Source: Corynebacterium felinum (GTDB lineage Bacteria > Actinomycetota > Actinomycetes > Mycobacteriales > Mycobacteriaceae). From it: DNA of 64,000 nt. The notes beneath the pieces are model-generated. The model made no database searches, was not told the DNA's origin, and was given only the letters and a program-made list of their open reading frames with translations. The stretch is taken from contig NZ_CP047209.1 in the NCBI RefSeq assembly GCF_030408755.1, forward strand, positions 434,001 to 498,000, written 5' to 3'. The translations under genes and the position numbers were made by a program. Below, piece after piece: positions 38,101 through 47,100 of the stretch (the stretch's first letter is position 1; each line of letters opens with the position of its first letter).

Positions 38101-38812
38101 TGAAGCACACCAAAATCAACCTGATAGTGGGGTGCTGTTGGGCATAGGTGGTCCGAAGCTGGCCCCACTGGCGTGGGATTTCAACCAAAGTCCTCACTTG
38201 GTGTGTTTGGGTAGCCAAGCATCGGGCAAGTCGACTGTGCTCAGCACAGTCATGGAAGGTGTGTGTCGCCTTGGGCGGGAGCAGGCACGACTGGTGGTTA
38301 TCGACCCCCGCCGCCACCATTTGGGTGCCATTGAACCCACAATGCTGGCAGCCTATGCGGCAAGTACGCAACAAACCGAAGCCACACTTGCCGACGTCGT
38401 AGTCACCCTCAAATCGCGCCTCCCAGGCCCCGATATCACCCCTGAGCAATTAAAAGCCCGTTCCTGGTGGCAAGGCCCCGACCTGTTCATTGTTATCGAC
38501 GATTTCGATGTGCTTTCCGACGCCACCATGGCCCCACTGCTTCCGTTATTGCCACACGCCCGCGACATTGGTGTGCACATCATTGTCGCCCGCAAAGCAG
38601 GCGGTGCCGTCCGAGCCTTCTACCAGCCATTCTTAAGCGAAATCAAGGACCAGTCGCCCATGGTGATCCTTCTCGACGCCGATAAAGAAGACGGCCCACT
38701 ATTCGGAATCCGGCCCATCCCACAACCCCCAGGGCGCGGCACACTCATCTCCCGCGGAAGCAGTGTCGGCCTCATCCACATTGCTGAAGCCCCGCCGACA
38801 CCAAACATCTAG
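35117..38812 (+). CDS. eccC: type VII secretion ATPase EccC (FtsK/SpoIIIE family)
   Basis: 1231 residues, single-chain form. A Pro/Glu-rich N-terminus, two membrane helices (about residues 57-105, LVRILVPLVMVIAIAAMVGL and MMLVFPLMMLMGMVMMF), then three FtsK-like ATPase domains with Walker A motifs GATGSGKS (about 447), GGPQTGKT (about 786) and GSQASGKS (about 1031). Domain 1 also has LVLVDFKGGATFLGL and LFIVVDEFSELL. EccC drives substrate export and recognises the C-terminal signal of Esx dimers, mainly through its last ATPase domain. The next gene follows within 10 bases. Confidence 0.96.
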   Translation: MAERTVDTLPENTASQDDAGPVIVVEPVPYNQREPEPPLPQGTLEPEPVPEAIKPQPLPLVRILVPLVMVIAIAAMVGLMFLSGGELNPMMLVFPLMMLMGMVMMFSPPQGEDTDEVRRTYLRHLSLLREKAAHNQQAQRRHELHYNPAPHTLWSMLGSTRMWERNSDDPDAYSARVGLGPAELCTPIDMIDPGASEDLDPVCAVSMRHVTTTMGIIENMPVVLHIRAFGLLHLSGPCAHDMVRAMIAQLCFFHGPETLHVSCLGTSFHSWAKWLPHTRISTIHSAEYRIAVLDETLSDDEIEKACENDDFDTIIVLNNRSDYVLNKAEEDGMCIRAGTQSLAVLSDEGSEPLGVADTFSEEHMVRFARGLTKYIRPEHAEGGRNSGLTGLLGARDLNAESLNSLWRPRGNKRLAVPIGVDERGRPLILDIKESAHGGMGPHGLCVGATGSGKSELLRTLVVALGATHSPDELNLVLVDFKGGATFLGLEKLPHTSAVITNLSEESVLVERMHDAISGEMNRRQEVLRKAGNFANVTEYNKAADATGDHPRMPALFIVVDEFSELLGQHPDFADLFVAVGRLGRSLHIHLLLASQRLEEGRLRGLDSHLSYRIGLRTFSAAESRQVLGVSEAHRLPSKPGAGYMKTNADELQRFQAAYVSGPLMMPAASQKKTLDKPSTSPAPAAVKLWDGWGEETEEGEVPMVADPRGTLVDALVQAAVEGAQQRGQKAHQVWLPPLPKQLSLGSVVQECGFLQASVGIIDRPYHQRQDPFSMDFSGSKGHAVICGGPQTGKTTAVRAIMVSLAATHSTDQVRFYVLDLAGQGLENTHQLPHVAGIAHRGENEKIGRIVDEVTGFIDEPEPRHTFLIVDGWHVLQSEYEDVMDKVGRIAADGLAARVHLVITTSRWTVVRPAIRDLIAQRVELKLGEALDSLIDRRAQQKVPSLPGRGLSPEGETILFAQAANQDIAHVCTISAGQTPVPSLRMLPMHLYLSDVEAHQNQPDSGVLLGIGGPKLAPLAWDFNQSPHLVCLGSQASGKSTVLSTVMEGVCRLGREQARLVVIDPRRHHLGAIEPTMLAAYAASTQQTEATLADVVVTLKSRLPGPDITPEQLKARSWWQGPDLFIVIDDFDVLSDATMAPLLPLLPHARDIGVHIIVARKAGGAVRAFYQPFLSEIKDQSPMVILLDADKEDGPLFGIRPIPQPPGRGTLISRGSSVGLIHIAEAPPTPNI

Positions 38813-38822
38813 GAAGGCTCTC

Positions 38823-39902
38823 ATGAATAACGCTCACGCCTTCATGCGGGCGGCAGCCGATAATTCGGATCTGACCATCACCGTGCTCGACACCGCCACC
38901 ATCTTTGAAGGCCACGACAGCGTCTACCGCTACGACCTACCCAAAACCGCCATCGACGAAGGGTGGGGGCTTGATGCACTCGTGGAACAGGCCCACCAAC
39001 TCATGCACATTCAATGGCCCAACTGTGACATCGCCGTTGATACCGACCCCGACTACACCCTGCTTGTCATCGATGCGCTCCGAGCCAAAGGCGTCCACGC
39101 CTTCGCAGTGGAACAACCCCGCGAAGAACCCATCGTGGACGACCACCTCGCCGAAAACGAAGAAAACCTCATTAACCTGCGAGAACGCAAAAATAATGAC
39201 AGAAGTTCAGCAGGGCTGGGATACAACAAAGAGCGATTTTTCACCATCGCCGGCAACAAATACACCCTTGCCATCAGCATGGTGGTCATTCTCACACTCG
39301 TCTTCGGGTTCTTAAGCATCCGTGGCACCGTCGGGCAGCGCACCACAACTGCACAACCACGCCCAACGGCAAGCAGCATTCAACCAGTGACAACCGCAAC
39401 GATTGCTCCTGCGGTGACACCGACGTCGATACGCGAGAAGCCCCCACCACCGCCTGCGCGGGTGGAGAAAACCGAAACCCTGACCCACGCCAACACCACC
39501 TATACATTCACCCTGCCCGAACATTTCCAGCTCAAGGAACGTACACAACACGACGGCATGTTCACAGCCACAGGTGCGGATGAAAATCTTCGCATACTCT
39601 TCGCCGCCGACCCCGCCTATGATGCACAACCCGCAGCAATTTTCGAGCAACTGCAAGCAAGCATTGACTCCGACCCTGCGCTTGACAGCGCACCTGTGCC
39701 ACAGCTGGGCCGCGGACCGGAATTTGCCTACACCGAACACCCCGGCGACGGTTCGGAAGTGGGGTGGTCTGTGTGGGTCGAAAACGGCTTCATCTACTCC
39801 GTCGGATGCCACTCGCGACAGCAAATAACGTTGGCGCAACGCGCAACATGTCGCGAATTAGCGCTCAAAGTGCACGCTAAAACCGCAGCTCAGGAGGGGT
39901 AA
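38823..39902 (+). CDS. type VII secretion-associated protein (Rv3446c family)
   Basis: 359 residues. A cytosolic N-terminal domain (about residues 1-105), one membrane helix (about 147-166, YTLAISMVVILTLVFGFLSI), a Thr/Pro-rich stretch with a PPPPP run, and an extracytoplasmic C-terminal domain (THANTTYTFTLPEHFQLKER, SVWVENGFIYSVGC). The layout and the position between eccC and the esx pair equal Rv3446c in mycobacterial ESX-4. Its exact role is unknown. AGGAAGG lies 6 bases before the ATG. Confidence 0.85.
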   Translation: MNNAHAFMRAAADNSDLTITVLDTATIFEGHDSVYRYDLPKTAIDEGWGLDALVEQAHQLMHIQWPNCDIAVDTDPDYTLLVIDALRAKGVHAFAVEQPREEPIVDDHLAENEENLINLRERKNNDRSSAGLGYNKERFFTIAGNKYTLAISMVVILTLVFGFLSIRGTVGQRTTTAQPRPTASSIQPVTTATIAPAVTPTSIREKPPPPPARVEKTETLTHANTTYTFTLPEHFQLKERTQHDGMFTATGADENLRILFAADPAYDAQPAAIFEQLQASIDSDPALDSAPVPQLGRGPEFAYTEHPGDGSEVGWSVWVENGFIYSVGCHSRQQITLAQRATCRELALKVHAKTAAQEG

Positions 39903-39940
39903 AAAAATTTTGGGAACGCAAACGTCAATTTTCCAGTCTT
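39903..39940 (+). promoter_or_regulatory. ECF-type promoter of the esxB-like gene
   Basis: GGGAAC (39912-39917), 17 bases, AGTCTT (39935-39940). The 20 bases AAAAATTTTGGGAACGCAAA (39903-39922) recur exactly at 49780-49799 before the remote operon. The transcript leader is about 200 bases. Confidence 0.75.
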
Positions 39941-40142
39941 TATATATGTAGGGTTTTTTCCCGCCCCTGGGGCAAAGACAGGACACAAGTCAGCGCCACA
40001 GTCACAGCGGGAAAAGACGTGAGGAACAGGTTTCACGGATAGTGCACAGCCGCTAAACCTCAGTAGCTCACACAGTCAAAGCTCTACACAGTGCACTAGC
40101 AATTTGGATACTTTCTCGTCTTTTTGAAAGGAGATTCGTGCG

Positions 40143-40460
40143 ATGAGCAATTTCTTCCGCACCGAAGCAGACGTCATGGTCGCAACCGCAGGCCGTGTCG
40201 ACGACACCAACAATGAAGTCCAGTCCGAGCTCACCCGCCTGCGTGGCGTGGTCGACGGTGTCCGTGGCGCATGGGCAGGTACCGCCCAGGTCGCTTTCGA
40301 CAACCTGATGCAACGCTGGAACGCTTCAGCAAACGACCTGCAGCAAGCGCTCAGCAGCATCAGCGACAACATCCGTGCGAATGCCCGCTCGTTTGAAAAC
40401 GTCGAAGCTGACAACGCTGCTGCATTCAGCAACGTGGGAGGACAAGGCCTAGCTCTCTAA
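40143..40460 (+). CDS. WXG100 protein, EsxB-like (ESX-4 EsxU position)
   Basis: 105 residues, two helices around the W-A-G turn (Trp44-Gly46 in VRGAWAGTAQVAFDNLMQRW). The C-terminal secretion signature is F-E-N-V-E (in RSFENVEADNAAAF), a variant of Y-x-x-x-D/E with Phe for Tyr. It should dimerise with the EsxA-like partner at 41652 and be exported by EccC. AAAGGAG precedes the start by about 9 bases. Unusually, its partner gene is about 1.2 kb away instead of next to it. Confidence 0.92.
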   Translation: MSNFFRTEADVMVATAGRVDDTNNEVQSELTRLRGVVDGVRGAWAGTAQVAFDNLMQRWNASANDLQQALSSISDNIRANARSFENVEADNAAAFSNVGGQGLAL

Positions 40461-41651
40461 CAGCAGAGCTTGAGTGTAAAGGTTTTACACACCTTCTGTG
40501 AATGAAGGAGCACAGCCTTTATACAGCACACATTTCCTCACACAACCTCATAGCGTCTGTTTCGCACACAGCTCGGTAAAAACCAGCGTCGGTCGGGTGC
40601 TTTCCCCCCCACTATGTACACACCTCACCGACACACCAAGCAGTGGCGCAAACACGGTGCATCGTCTCCACAACACGATGCACCGCAAGACGCTGAGAAG
40701 GATGAAAACTCAACAGTGAATTTTCAGCAAGGCGACCGTGTATCAACCGCTCTCAACGCCACCGGTGAAACCCGCGTGCCCCCACACGGGAAGTTTTCTT
40801 AACTTCCGTTCGTGGTTTCACCACAGCGTTGATTGATCACCGCAGCACAACTGTGTGCGTCTTTTACCGCGATCACCAACCGAAATCGCAGGAGAAACGG
40901 CGCCGAATCCAACGGCGTGAGCACAGGATAAGACACGATGCCGGTGGTATTTTCATCAAATCCCACTTTCCTTGAAAACGCCTCGGGTACACCCCGTTAA
41001 CGTGGCTGAATAGCCCGCTTTTGCTTCCGTAACCCTCATTGAATGTGGGGGAGACAAAAGGAAAAGTGAAAAACAGCCACAAGGGTGTAACTGAGCCCTC
41101 ACTACCACCAGCACCGCGTTGAGCCTGTGCACACCACCACGGATGCGGCACACACCAAACTGCTGTGAACGAATCCGGTTCGTCTTTCGCACTAGCCAAG
41201 GAGTGCTTGTGGCAACACACCTGCCATGCGGGAGGCTTTAAGTTTTCTGCGACCACACGTCTTAAAACGCGAAATGCAACGCGAAAAATGACATGCGGTG
41301 GCCAAGACAAACGCCAATGAACGCAGGCGGTTAACACCTTGTGTGGGGCAACGATCGTATCCCCCAAAAACAATTGTTCCTCAAACGCAAGTACACGTGT
41401 TTTCCGCACCTGTGTGACACAGCCACAAAGCCTCCTGGTTTGATGAAAGACACTGTCGATCGCCTTCTGAAAACACACGTGAGGTTTCGTCCTCACACGG
41501 ATGGTTTTTCTCCCTGTTCATGACACAGGCGAGAAAAATCCATGCGTATCCTTCCCCCTTGACCCTCACCACCGCGGTGCGTGGGTGTCGAGCGGGGGAG
41601 AACATGACACATTTTCACTACCGTCTATATGAAGAAAAGGAGAGTATCCCC
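40461..41651 (+). other. long untranslated, hairpin-rich interval between the esxB-like and esxA-like genes
   Basis: About 1.19 kb. Frames on both strands (longest on minus, about 207 codons) have Trp/Cys/His-rich compositions and no ribosome sites, so coding is not supported. Structures seen: GTGTAAA/TTTACAC (40474-40490), a perfect 11-bp stem CGGTGCATCGT/ACGATGCACCG (40655-40684), a possible three-way junction at 40764-40822, CGTGAGG/CCTCAC near 41478-41497, and an imperfect CCACCGCGGTGcGTGG stem near 41575. No ECF-type promoter is found inside, so esxA may be read from the esxB promoter. Confidence 0.5.
40764..40822 (+). ncRNA. predicted three-way-junction RNA element in the esxB-esxA interval
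   Basis: Outer stem GGTGAAAC (40764-40771) with GTTTCACC (40815-40822). Inside are CCCGCGTG/CACACGGG (one mismatch, 40771-40790) and GGAAGTT-ttctt-AACTTCC (40789-40807). This is a by-eye fold; no family is recognised. Confidence 0.35.
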
Positions 41652-41939
41652 ATGGATATGATCAAGTATGGTTTCGGCGATATCGAAGCAGCCGCCGGTG
41701 ATATTCAATCCACCTCCGGCCGTATCAATTCGCTGCTGGAAGGGTTGAAGCAGCAAATCAGCCCAATGGTGTCTACGTGGGAAGGCCAGTCTGCAACGGC
41801 CTACCAAGAGGCACAGGCAAAATGGGACAAGGCAGCTGCTGAGCTTAACACCATCTTGGCTACTATTTCCCAGACTGTACGTTCCGGCAATGACCGCATG
41901 AGCGATGTCAACCGCTCGGCGGCTGCATCCTGGAGCTAA
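41652..41939 (+). CDS. WXG100 protein, EsxA-like (ESX-4 EsxT position)
   Basis: 95 residues. Helix-turn-helix with W-E-G (Trp43-Gly45 in VSTWEGQSATAYQEAQAKW), the standard WXG100 core. It lacks a terminal Y-x-x-x-D/E, as expected of the partner subunit whose heterodimer uses the signal on the EsxB-like protein. ATG at 41652 is chosen because AAGGAGAG lies 8 to 10 bases before it; the longer frame from 41520 is not supported. Downstream is rplM, as in mycobacterial ESX-4 loci. Confidence 0.92.
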   Translation: MDMIKYGFGDIEAAAGDIQSTSGRINSLLEGLKQQISPMVSTWEGQSATAYQEAQAKWDKAAAELNTILATISQTVRSGNDRMSDVNRSAAASWS

Positions 41940-42184
41940 GTCGCCGTAGTCGTGCTTTTCGGTTGCGTTTCCTTTCCGTCTGTAGCAAAGACTCAACTCA
42001 ATTCGTGTTTTGCAAAAATTGTTCCACGATGCGGGATTGTGTATTTGGTAGGTGCATCTTTTCGCGGTTGTCTCGTTGCTCGGGCGCATAAAGGAAGCGA
42101 CAACAAAAACGTATCCCTTCCGGTCACATGTCTGGTGTTAGGGAGGGTGTAAGTATCCACCTTCATTGATATGAAAGGCCTTGT

Positions 42185-42235
42185 AATCTCCCCTTGTCTG
42201 GGTGTGGGAATTTCCACCCGTGACAAGGGGAGATT
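42185..42235 (+). terminator. terminator hairpin upstream of rplM
   Basis: AATCTCCCCTTGTC (42185-42198) pairs with GACAAGGGGAGATT (42222-42235), with an inner GGGTG/CACCC-type stem. It ends the ESX transcript just before the rplM promoter. The T-run is short. Confidence 0.75.
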
Positions 42236-42263
42236 TGGCATTTGTGCTGCACTGTTCTAGAAT
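42235..42263 (+). promoter_or_regulatory. sigma-A type promoter of rplM-rpsI
   Basis: TTGGCA (42235-42240), exactly 17 bases, TAGAAT (42258-42263). Confidence 0.65.
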
Positions 42264-42442
42264 CGTTGGTCTGTGTGTGCAAAGCATGCCTTCAGTGAGT
42301 GAACGTTATCTTTTCGAGGATGTTTTTCGCTACGTGAAGTTGTGCAGCACTGCCTGTCACGGGTCTCCACCGGCCGCCGTGAGTGAAGGATTTTGCACAC
42401 AGTTGGCTGGCAGTTCTAGACAGACTTTAAAGGAGTCATTAA

Positions 42443-42886
42443 GTGTCTACTTATCACCCTAAGGGCGGTGACATCACCCGTAAGTGGTACGTCATCGACG
42501 CCACTGACGTGGTTCTGGGTCGCTTGGCTGTTACCGCAGCTGACCTGCTCCGCGGCAAGGGCAAGCCACTTTTCGCACCTAACGTTGACTGCGGTGACCA
42601 TGTCATCATCATCAACGCTGACAAGGTTCACGTTTCTTCCAACAAGCGTGACCGTGAGTTCCGCTACCGTCACTCCGGTTACCCAGGTGGTCTGAAGACC
42701 ATGACCCTGGGTCGTTCCCTGGAGCTGCACCCAGAGCGCGTTGTTGAGGAATCCATCCGCGGCATGATGCCACACAACCGTCTTTCCCGTGCGTCCGTTA
42801 AGAAGCTGCACGTCTTCGCAGGTTCCGAGCACCCATACGGCGCTCAGAAGCCAGAGACTTTCGAGATTAAGCAGGTGGCACAGTGA
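42443..42886 (+). CDS. rplM: 50S ribosomal protein L13
   Basis: 147 residues: [18 protein letters not shown] near the N-terminus, the [17 protein letters not shown] block, and [21 protein letters not shown]13 is an early assembly protein of the large subunit. GTG start at 42443 with AAAGGAG 8 bases upstream. Its stop overlaps the rpsI start. Confidence 0.97.
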   Translation: MSTYHPKGGDITRKWYVIDATDVVLGRLAVTAADLLRGKGKPLFAPNVDCGDHVIIINADKVHVSSNKRDREFRYRHSGYPGGLKTMTLGRSLELHPERVVEESIRGMMPHNRLSRASVKKLHVFAGSEHPYGAQKPETFEIKQVAQ

Positions 42887-43416
42887 CCGAACAGAACGTA
42901 ACCGAAAACTTCGAGGTTGAGGCAGCCGATATCGCTGCTGCTGCAGCCGCTACCGAAGAGTTCACCAACACCATCGGCGATGCAGTTGCTGCTGAAGCTG
43001 AGGTTGAGGTTGCTGCTCCAGTGCTGCACGAAGGCCCAATTCAGACCGTTGGTCGCCGTAAGCGCGCCATCGTTCGCGTTCGCCTCGTTGAGGGCTCCGG
43101 CCAGTTCATCTGCAACGGCCGTAGCTTGGAAGAGTACTTCCCGAACAAGCTGCACCAGCAGCTGATCAAGGCTCCTTTGGCTTTGATTGATCGTGACGGC
43201 CAGTTCGACATTCACGCTAACCTCACCGGTGGTGGCCCTACCGGTCAGGCTGGTGCGTTTCGTCTGGCTATCGCTCGTGCACTGAACATCTACAACCCAG
43301 CAGATCGCCCAGCTTTGAAGAAGGCTGGCTTCCTGACTCGTGATGCTCGTGCTGTTGAGCGTAAGAAGGCTGGTCTGCACAAGGCACGTCGTGCCCCACA
43401 GTACTCCAAGCGTTAA
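42883..43416 (+). CDS. rpsI: 30S ribosomal protein S9
   Basis: 177 residues. An acidic Ala/Glu-rich N-terminal extension of about 45 residues precedes the conserved core ([42 protein letters not shown]) and the C-terminal [14 protein letters not shown] that reaches the P-site tRNA. GTG start overlaps the rplM stop (GTGA). Confidence 0.97.
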   Translation: MTEQNVTENFEVEAADIAAAAAATEEFTNTIGDAVAAEAEVEVAAPVLHEGPIQTVGRRKRAIVRVRLVEGSGQFICNGRSLEEYFPNKLHQQLIKAPLALIDRDGQFDIHANLTGGGPTGQAGAFRLAIARALNIYNPADRPALKKAGFLTRDARAVERKKAGLHKARRAPQYSKR

Positions 43417-43435
43417 TCTTCTTATCGTTTGTGCT

Positions 43436-43477
43436 CAAACCGCTTCCACCGCTTTTCGCGGGCGGAGGCGGTTTTTG
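43436..43477 (+). terminator. terminator after rpsI
   Basis: AAACCGCTTCC pairs with GGAGGCGGTTTTT across a GC-rich loop. Confidence 0.85.
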
Positions 43478-44177
43478 CTATGTCTACGATGCTTGGAAGG
43501 CTAAGGACTACCAAGGAGGGTAAACGTTACTGTGAGTAGGAGAGATCTCCTGCACGCAATCCCTGAGGAGGGCTTATTTTTTAGGCTGTGAAGGTGTTTC
43601 TTTGCCAAGAATGGATCCACAAGGGGGAGTTGCTGTGGGGGTTGAGGAGAGTTTTCACGCATGGGCCATGTGTTGGGAACTAAGGATGGTGACGGGAAAA
43701 TTCTTTAGCGAGCGAGGATTTTTTAAAGGGGGGTATGTGTATTGATACCCCCGTTTTATTAAAGAATTCCCATAGGGATGAGGGGGGATAGATTCCGATT
43801 TTCGGGGGTGATTGTTGCGGTTTTGAGAAAATTTAGATCGCGAATCGGTGAAGTGTAAACATCTTATACTGACAAAAGTTTCGCGTGGATCGGACTAAAT
43901 CTGCAGGTCATTGATAGGGGGTTTTGCTTGTTGAGCAATGTCTGCCGTGTAGGGGTTGGACACTAAACATACTTAATTGTTTTCTTGGAAAGGGCTATAA
44001 CAAAGCTTAGTAATTATTAAGTTCCAAGGTAGGGCTGCCTCTTTTACGTAGTTATAAGGTAAATTTTTAGAGAGTTTTTATTACCTGAATGGGCTTGTTG
44101 TATCAATTGCCGAGCCCTCGTGGGATAAAGGTCCGGAGGGTTAGCGCCCTCACCAAGAAATTATTTTGGGAGATTAG
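43478..44177 (+). other. AT-rich upstream region of the large surface protein gene
   Basis: About 700 bases without a gene, clearly more AT-rich than its neighbours. A hairpin GGGGGTAT/ATACCCCC with a T-rich tail lies at 43729-43757, and a -10-like TATACT at 43866-43871 has no good -35. A long leader before the surface protein suggests regulated expression. Confidence 0.5.
43729..43757 (+). terminator. hairpin in the leader of the surface protein gene
   Basis: GGGGGTAT (43729-43736) and ATACCCCC (43745-43752) with an 8-base loop, then GTTTTA. Confidence 0.5.
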
Positions 44178-47100
44178 ATGGCACAAAGTTTAAGTCAGTC
44201 GGTGCGTGGGCGTTGTGCGCTCATCGCACTGGCAGTTCTCAGCCTTGTGGCTGCCTTGATTGTTGTACCTGCGGTGCACAATCAGGCCCATGCGGTGCAG
44301 ACTGAAGGTTTCACAGTTTCAAATATCAAGGTTGAAAACCCTGTAGGTAGCAACGTTCGTGATAACAATGCGAAAACCACTTTTAAGTGGTCTGCTGCAG
44401 GCTTGAAGCGTGTTGCAAAGCCTGGTGAAGGTTTTGAACTAGAGCTTCCTCCAGAGTTGGAGATTGCGGCAAACGCACAGTCAGATCAAGCATTGAAGTA
44501 TGAAAGCAAAAAGGTAGGTACCTGTACCTTTAGTTCTCGTAAGGTTAGCTGTACCTTCGATGAGGGTGTGAACCAGTTCCAGCACAAGAACGATATGTCG
44601 GGCGATGTGGAGTTCGATTCCATCGCGGTGCAAAACAATCCTTATCGGGTTGCCTACACCAAAGACACCATTCCTTTTACTTTCAATGGCCAGCCGGTCG
44701 ACGGTGCTATCCCAGGCGGGATTAACGCTGCAAAACAGGCGGAGTACAAGGAAATTCCTTTCGGCAAGGGCTCCACTCCTATCGGCGCAGTGAGCACTGA
44801 GATCCCATGGTTGATGAACTTCAACCCAACCCAGCTGCATCGTGCATTTCCGAATACCTTTATTCAGCCCGATGGCCAGAATAATTTCACCATGACCATC
44901 ACCGATACCGTTGGTGATGGTTATGATCTGGCTGCTTTTGAAAACAGGGAAGTAAGCTTGGTGGAGACCACCAGCAAGGAAAACCCAGGCAATACCAGTG
45001 GCTCTGCTATTAATAACTCCAAAAATACAGGTTCACGCAAGGACTTTAAGGTGGAGGTGGCATACAGCGGTCCGACCCGTACGATCACGTTGACTGGTCC
45101 TTTCAAAGCTGATGCGAACTACCGCCTGTTTGTTCCATCCCCGCTTGTGGGAAATGCGCGATCCGGTGTGTCCTACACCAACAATGCCTCGGTGAACGGC
45201 ACTGATATTTCCTCGAATCCTTCCGTGAGCTTCACCAACTCAGCGAAGGTCACTATCACCATGCGTGATGGTTTCGGCGCTGTAGCGTTGACCAAGGTCG
45301 TTCAAGGTGATGCCGCTGCCTCGATTCCAGCTGATACCAAGTTCACCATCAAGATGAACTACACCTTGCCGGAGAACAAGACCCCAGAGCAGTTTGCAGA
45401 TTGGGGCAATGATAAGCCGGAGCAGGTTGCCCCAGGGCAAAACCAAGGCCAGGTTTCTCTGGAAATTCCTGTTGGTCAGCAGACTCCATTCCCGAAGCTG
45501 TTCCCGAGCGGAACTGTGCTGACTCTCGCTGAGGATCTGCCCACCGTTAATGGTGTGGTGTTTGATGCCAGCAAGATTGAATTCAAGGAAAATAACCAGG
45601 TGGTTACTCAAATCACCATTGCCAGCCAGAAGATGAGCGAAGTTACTGTCCGTAACTGGGCTGATCGTGCGAAGGTGCCGTTCAACATCTCGAAGAAGGT
45701 TGTTGCACCTCAGGGCTTCCAGGCACCGGCGCATGTTACTGCTACTTATCAGTGCGGCGATGCCCCAGCGGCACAGGTTCAGGTTCCTACTAACAATTCC
45801 CCTGTCAAGGTTGGCGAATTCCCAGTGGGTACTTCCTGCGCAGTCACAGCAGAAAGCGCAGCTGAGGTTGCAGGCTTTAAGGCGACTGCCGAGGGTTTGA
45901 ACCAGCCAGTTGTTTTGGGCACTGATGCGGCAGCAAATACTGCTGTGATCACCAACACCTATGTTGCCAAGACTGGTTCGCTTGCACTGAGCAAGAAGGT
46001 TGTTGCCCAAGACGGTGTGGTTGTTCCTGCAGATAAGAACTTCGAGTTTGCTCTCACTTGCACCAAGGATGGTGCTGAGGTGAAGAATGAGCCGAAGGTG
46101 GTTGTCGGTCAGCAAGCGTCAACTGTTATTGCGGGCATCCCAGCGGGCGCTGAATGCCGCGTTGTTGAGGATGAAACCAAGGCTCTTGACGGCGTCGATA
46201 ATGCGCTGCTGAAAGTTACCGCCCCTGCCGCAGTGACGGTTGAGGCTGATCAGGTCGCACAACTGGCAGTAACGAATACGTACTCGAAGGCGATCAGCTC
46301 CTTCACTATTGAGAAGAAGCTGAATGACCAGGCACCAGCGGCGGCGTCGACAAAGGCTTTCACTTTTAACGTTGCATGCACCAAGGATAATCAGCCTGTA
46401 GCAATCGATCCTGTCACCATCACCGGTGCAGGTAGCGCTACTGTAAACGCCCCTGTGGGTGCGCAGTGCACGGTTACTGAGGATGAGGCTGAAATCGAAG
46501 GATACACCCATACGAACAGCATTGAGGGTGGCACGTTCACGGTGAGCGCAACCCCGAATGCTGTTGTGGCAACGAATACCTATATCAAGGATGTGGGCAA
46601 CTTCGATATCACCAAGAAGCTGGTTGATCCTGATCAGGTTGCTACGGGTAAGACTTTCACCTTCACCTACACCTGCACCAACACCGTTGTGGAATTAAGC
46701 GAGAATGAGAAGTCTGGCACGTTTAGCTTAAAGGCAGGCGAAACCCACACCCTGTCGAACTTGCCAGCGGGGACGAACTGCCAGATCGCAGAAACTGGTG
46801 CGGAAGTTGACGGCGCAAACTTGACGACGTCGGGGCTGGATTCCGTGACCATTGTTAAGGGTGCAACGCAGCAAGCTGAAGTGACCAACACCTACGCCGC
46901 ATGGCGCGGTGAGCTCACTGTGGGCAAGACTCTCAGCGGTACCGCCGCGAATCTTGACTCGGTCAAGGCACTATCCTTTGATGTTGAATATCGTTGTGAG
47001 CTCGGGGGCAAGGAAGTTGCTTCCGGAACTGTGTCGGTGGCTGCTGGTGCAAAGAAGGCCGTGTCGGATCTGCGTTCCGGTGCTACCTGTACGCTGACCG

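Larger units (their letters stand above)
41940..42442 (+). other. esxA-rplM intergenic region
   Basis: 503 bases without a gene. It contains a strong hairpin (42185-42235), a housekeeping-type promoter (42235-42263) and about 170 bases of rplM leader. Confidence 0.55.

Noticed and set aside
40873..41496. 207-codon minus-strand frame between the esxB-like and esxA-like genes
   Set aside because: Composition is rich in Trp, Cys and His with no family pattern, no ribosome site and no promoter; it lies within a hairpin-rich interval and looks like a chance frame.
43675..43704. GGGAAC upstream of the large surface protein gene
   Set aside because: No AGTC at the required spacing; the surface protein is not placed in the ESX promoter group.
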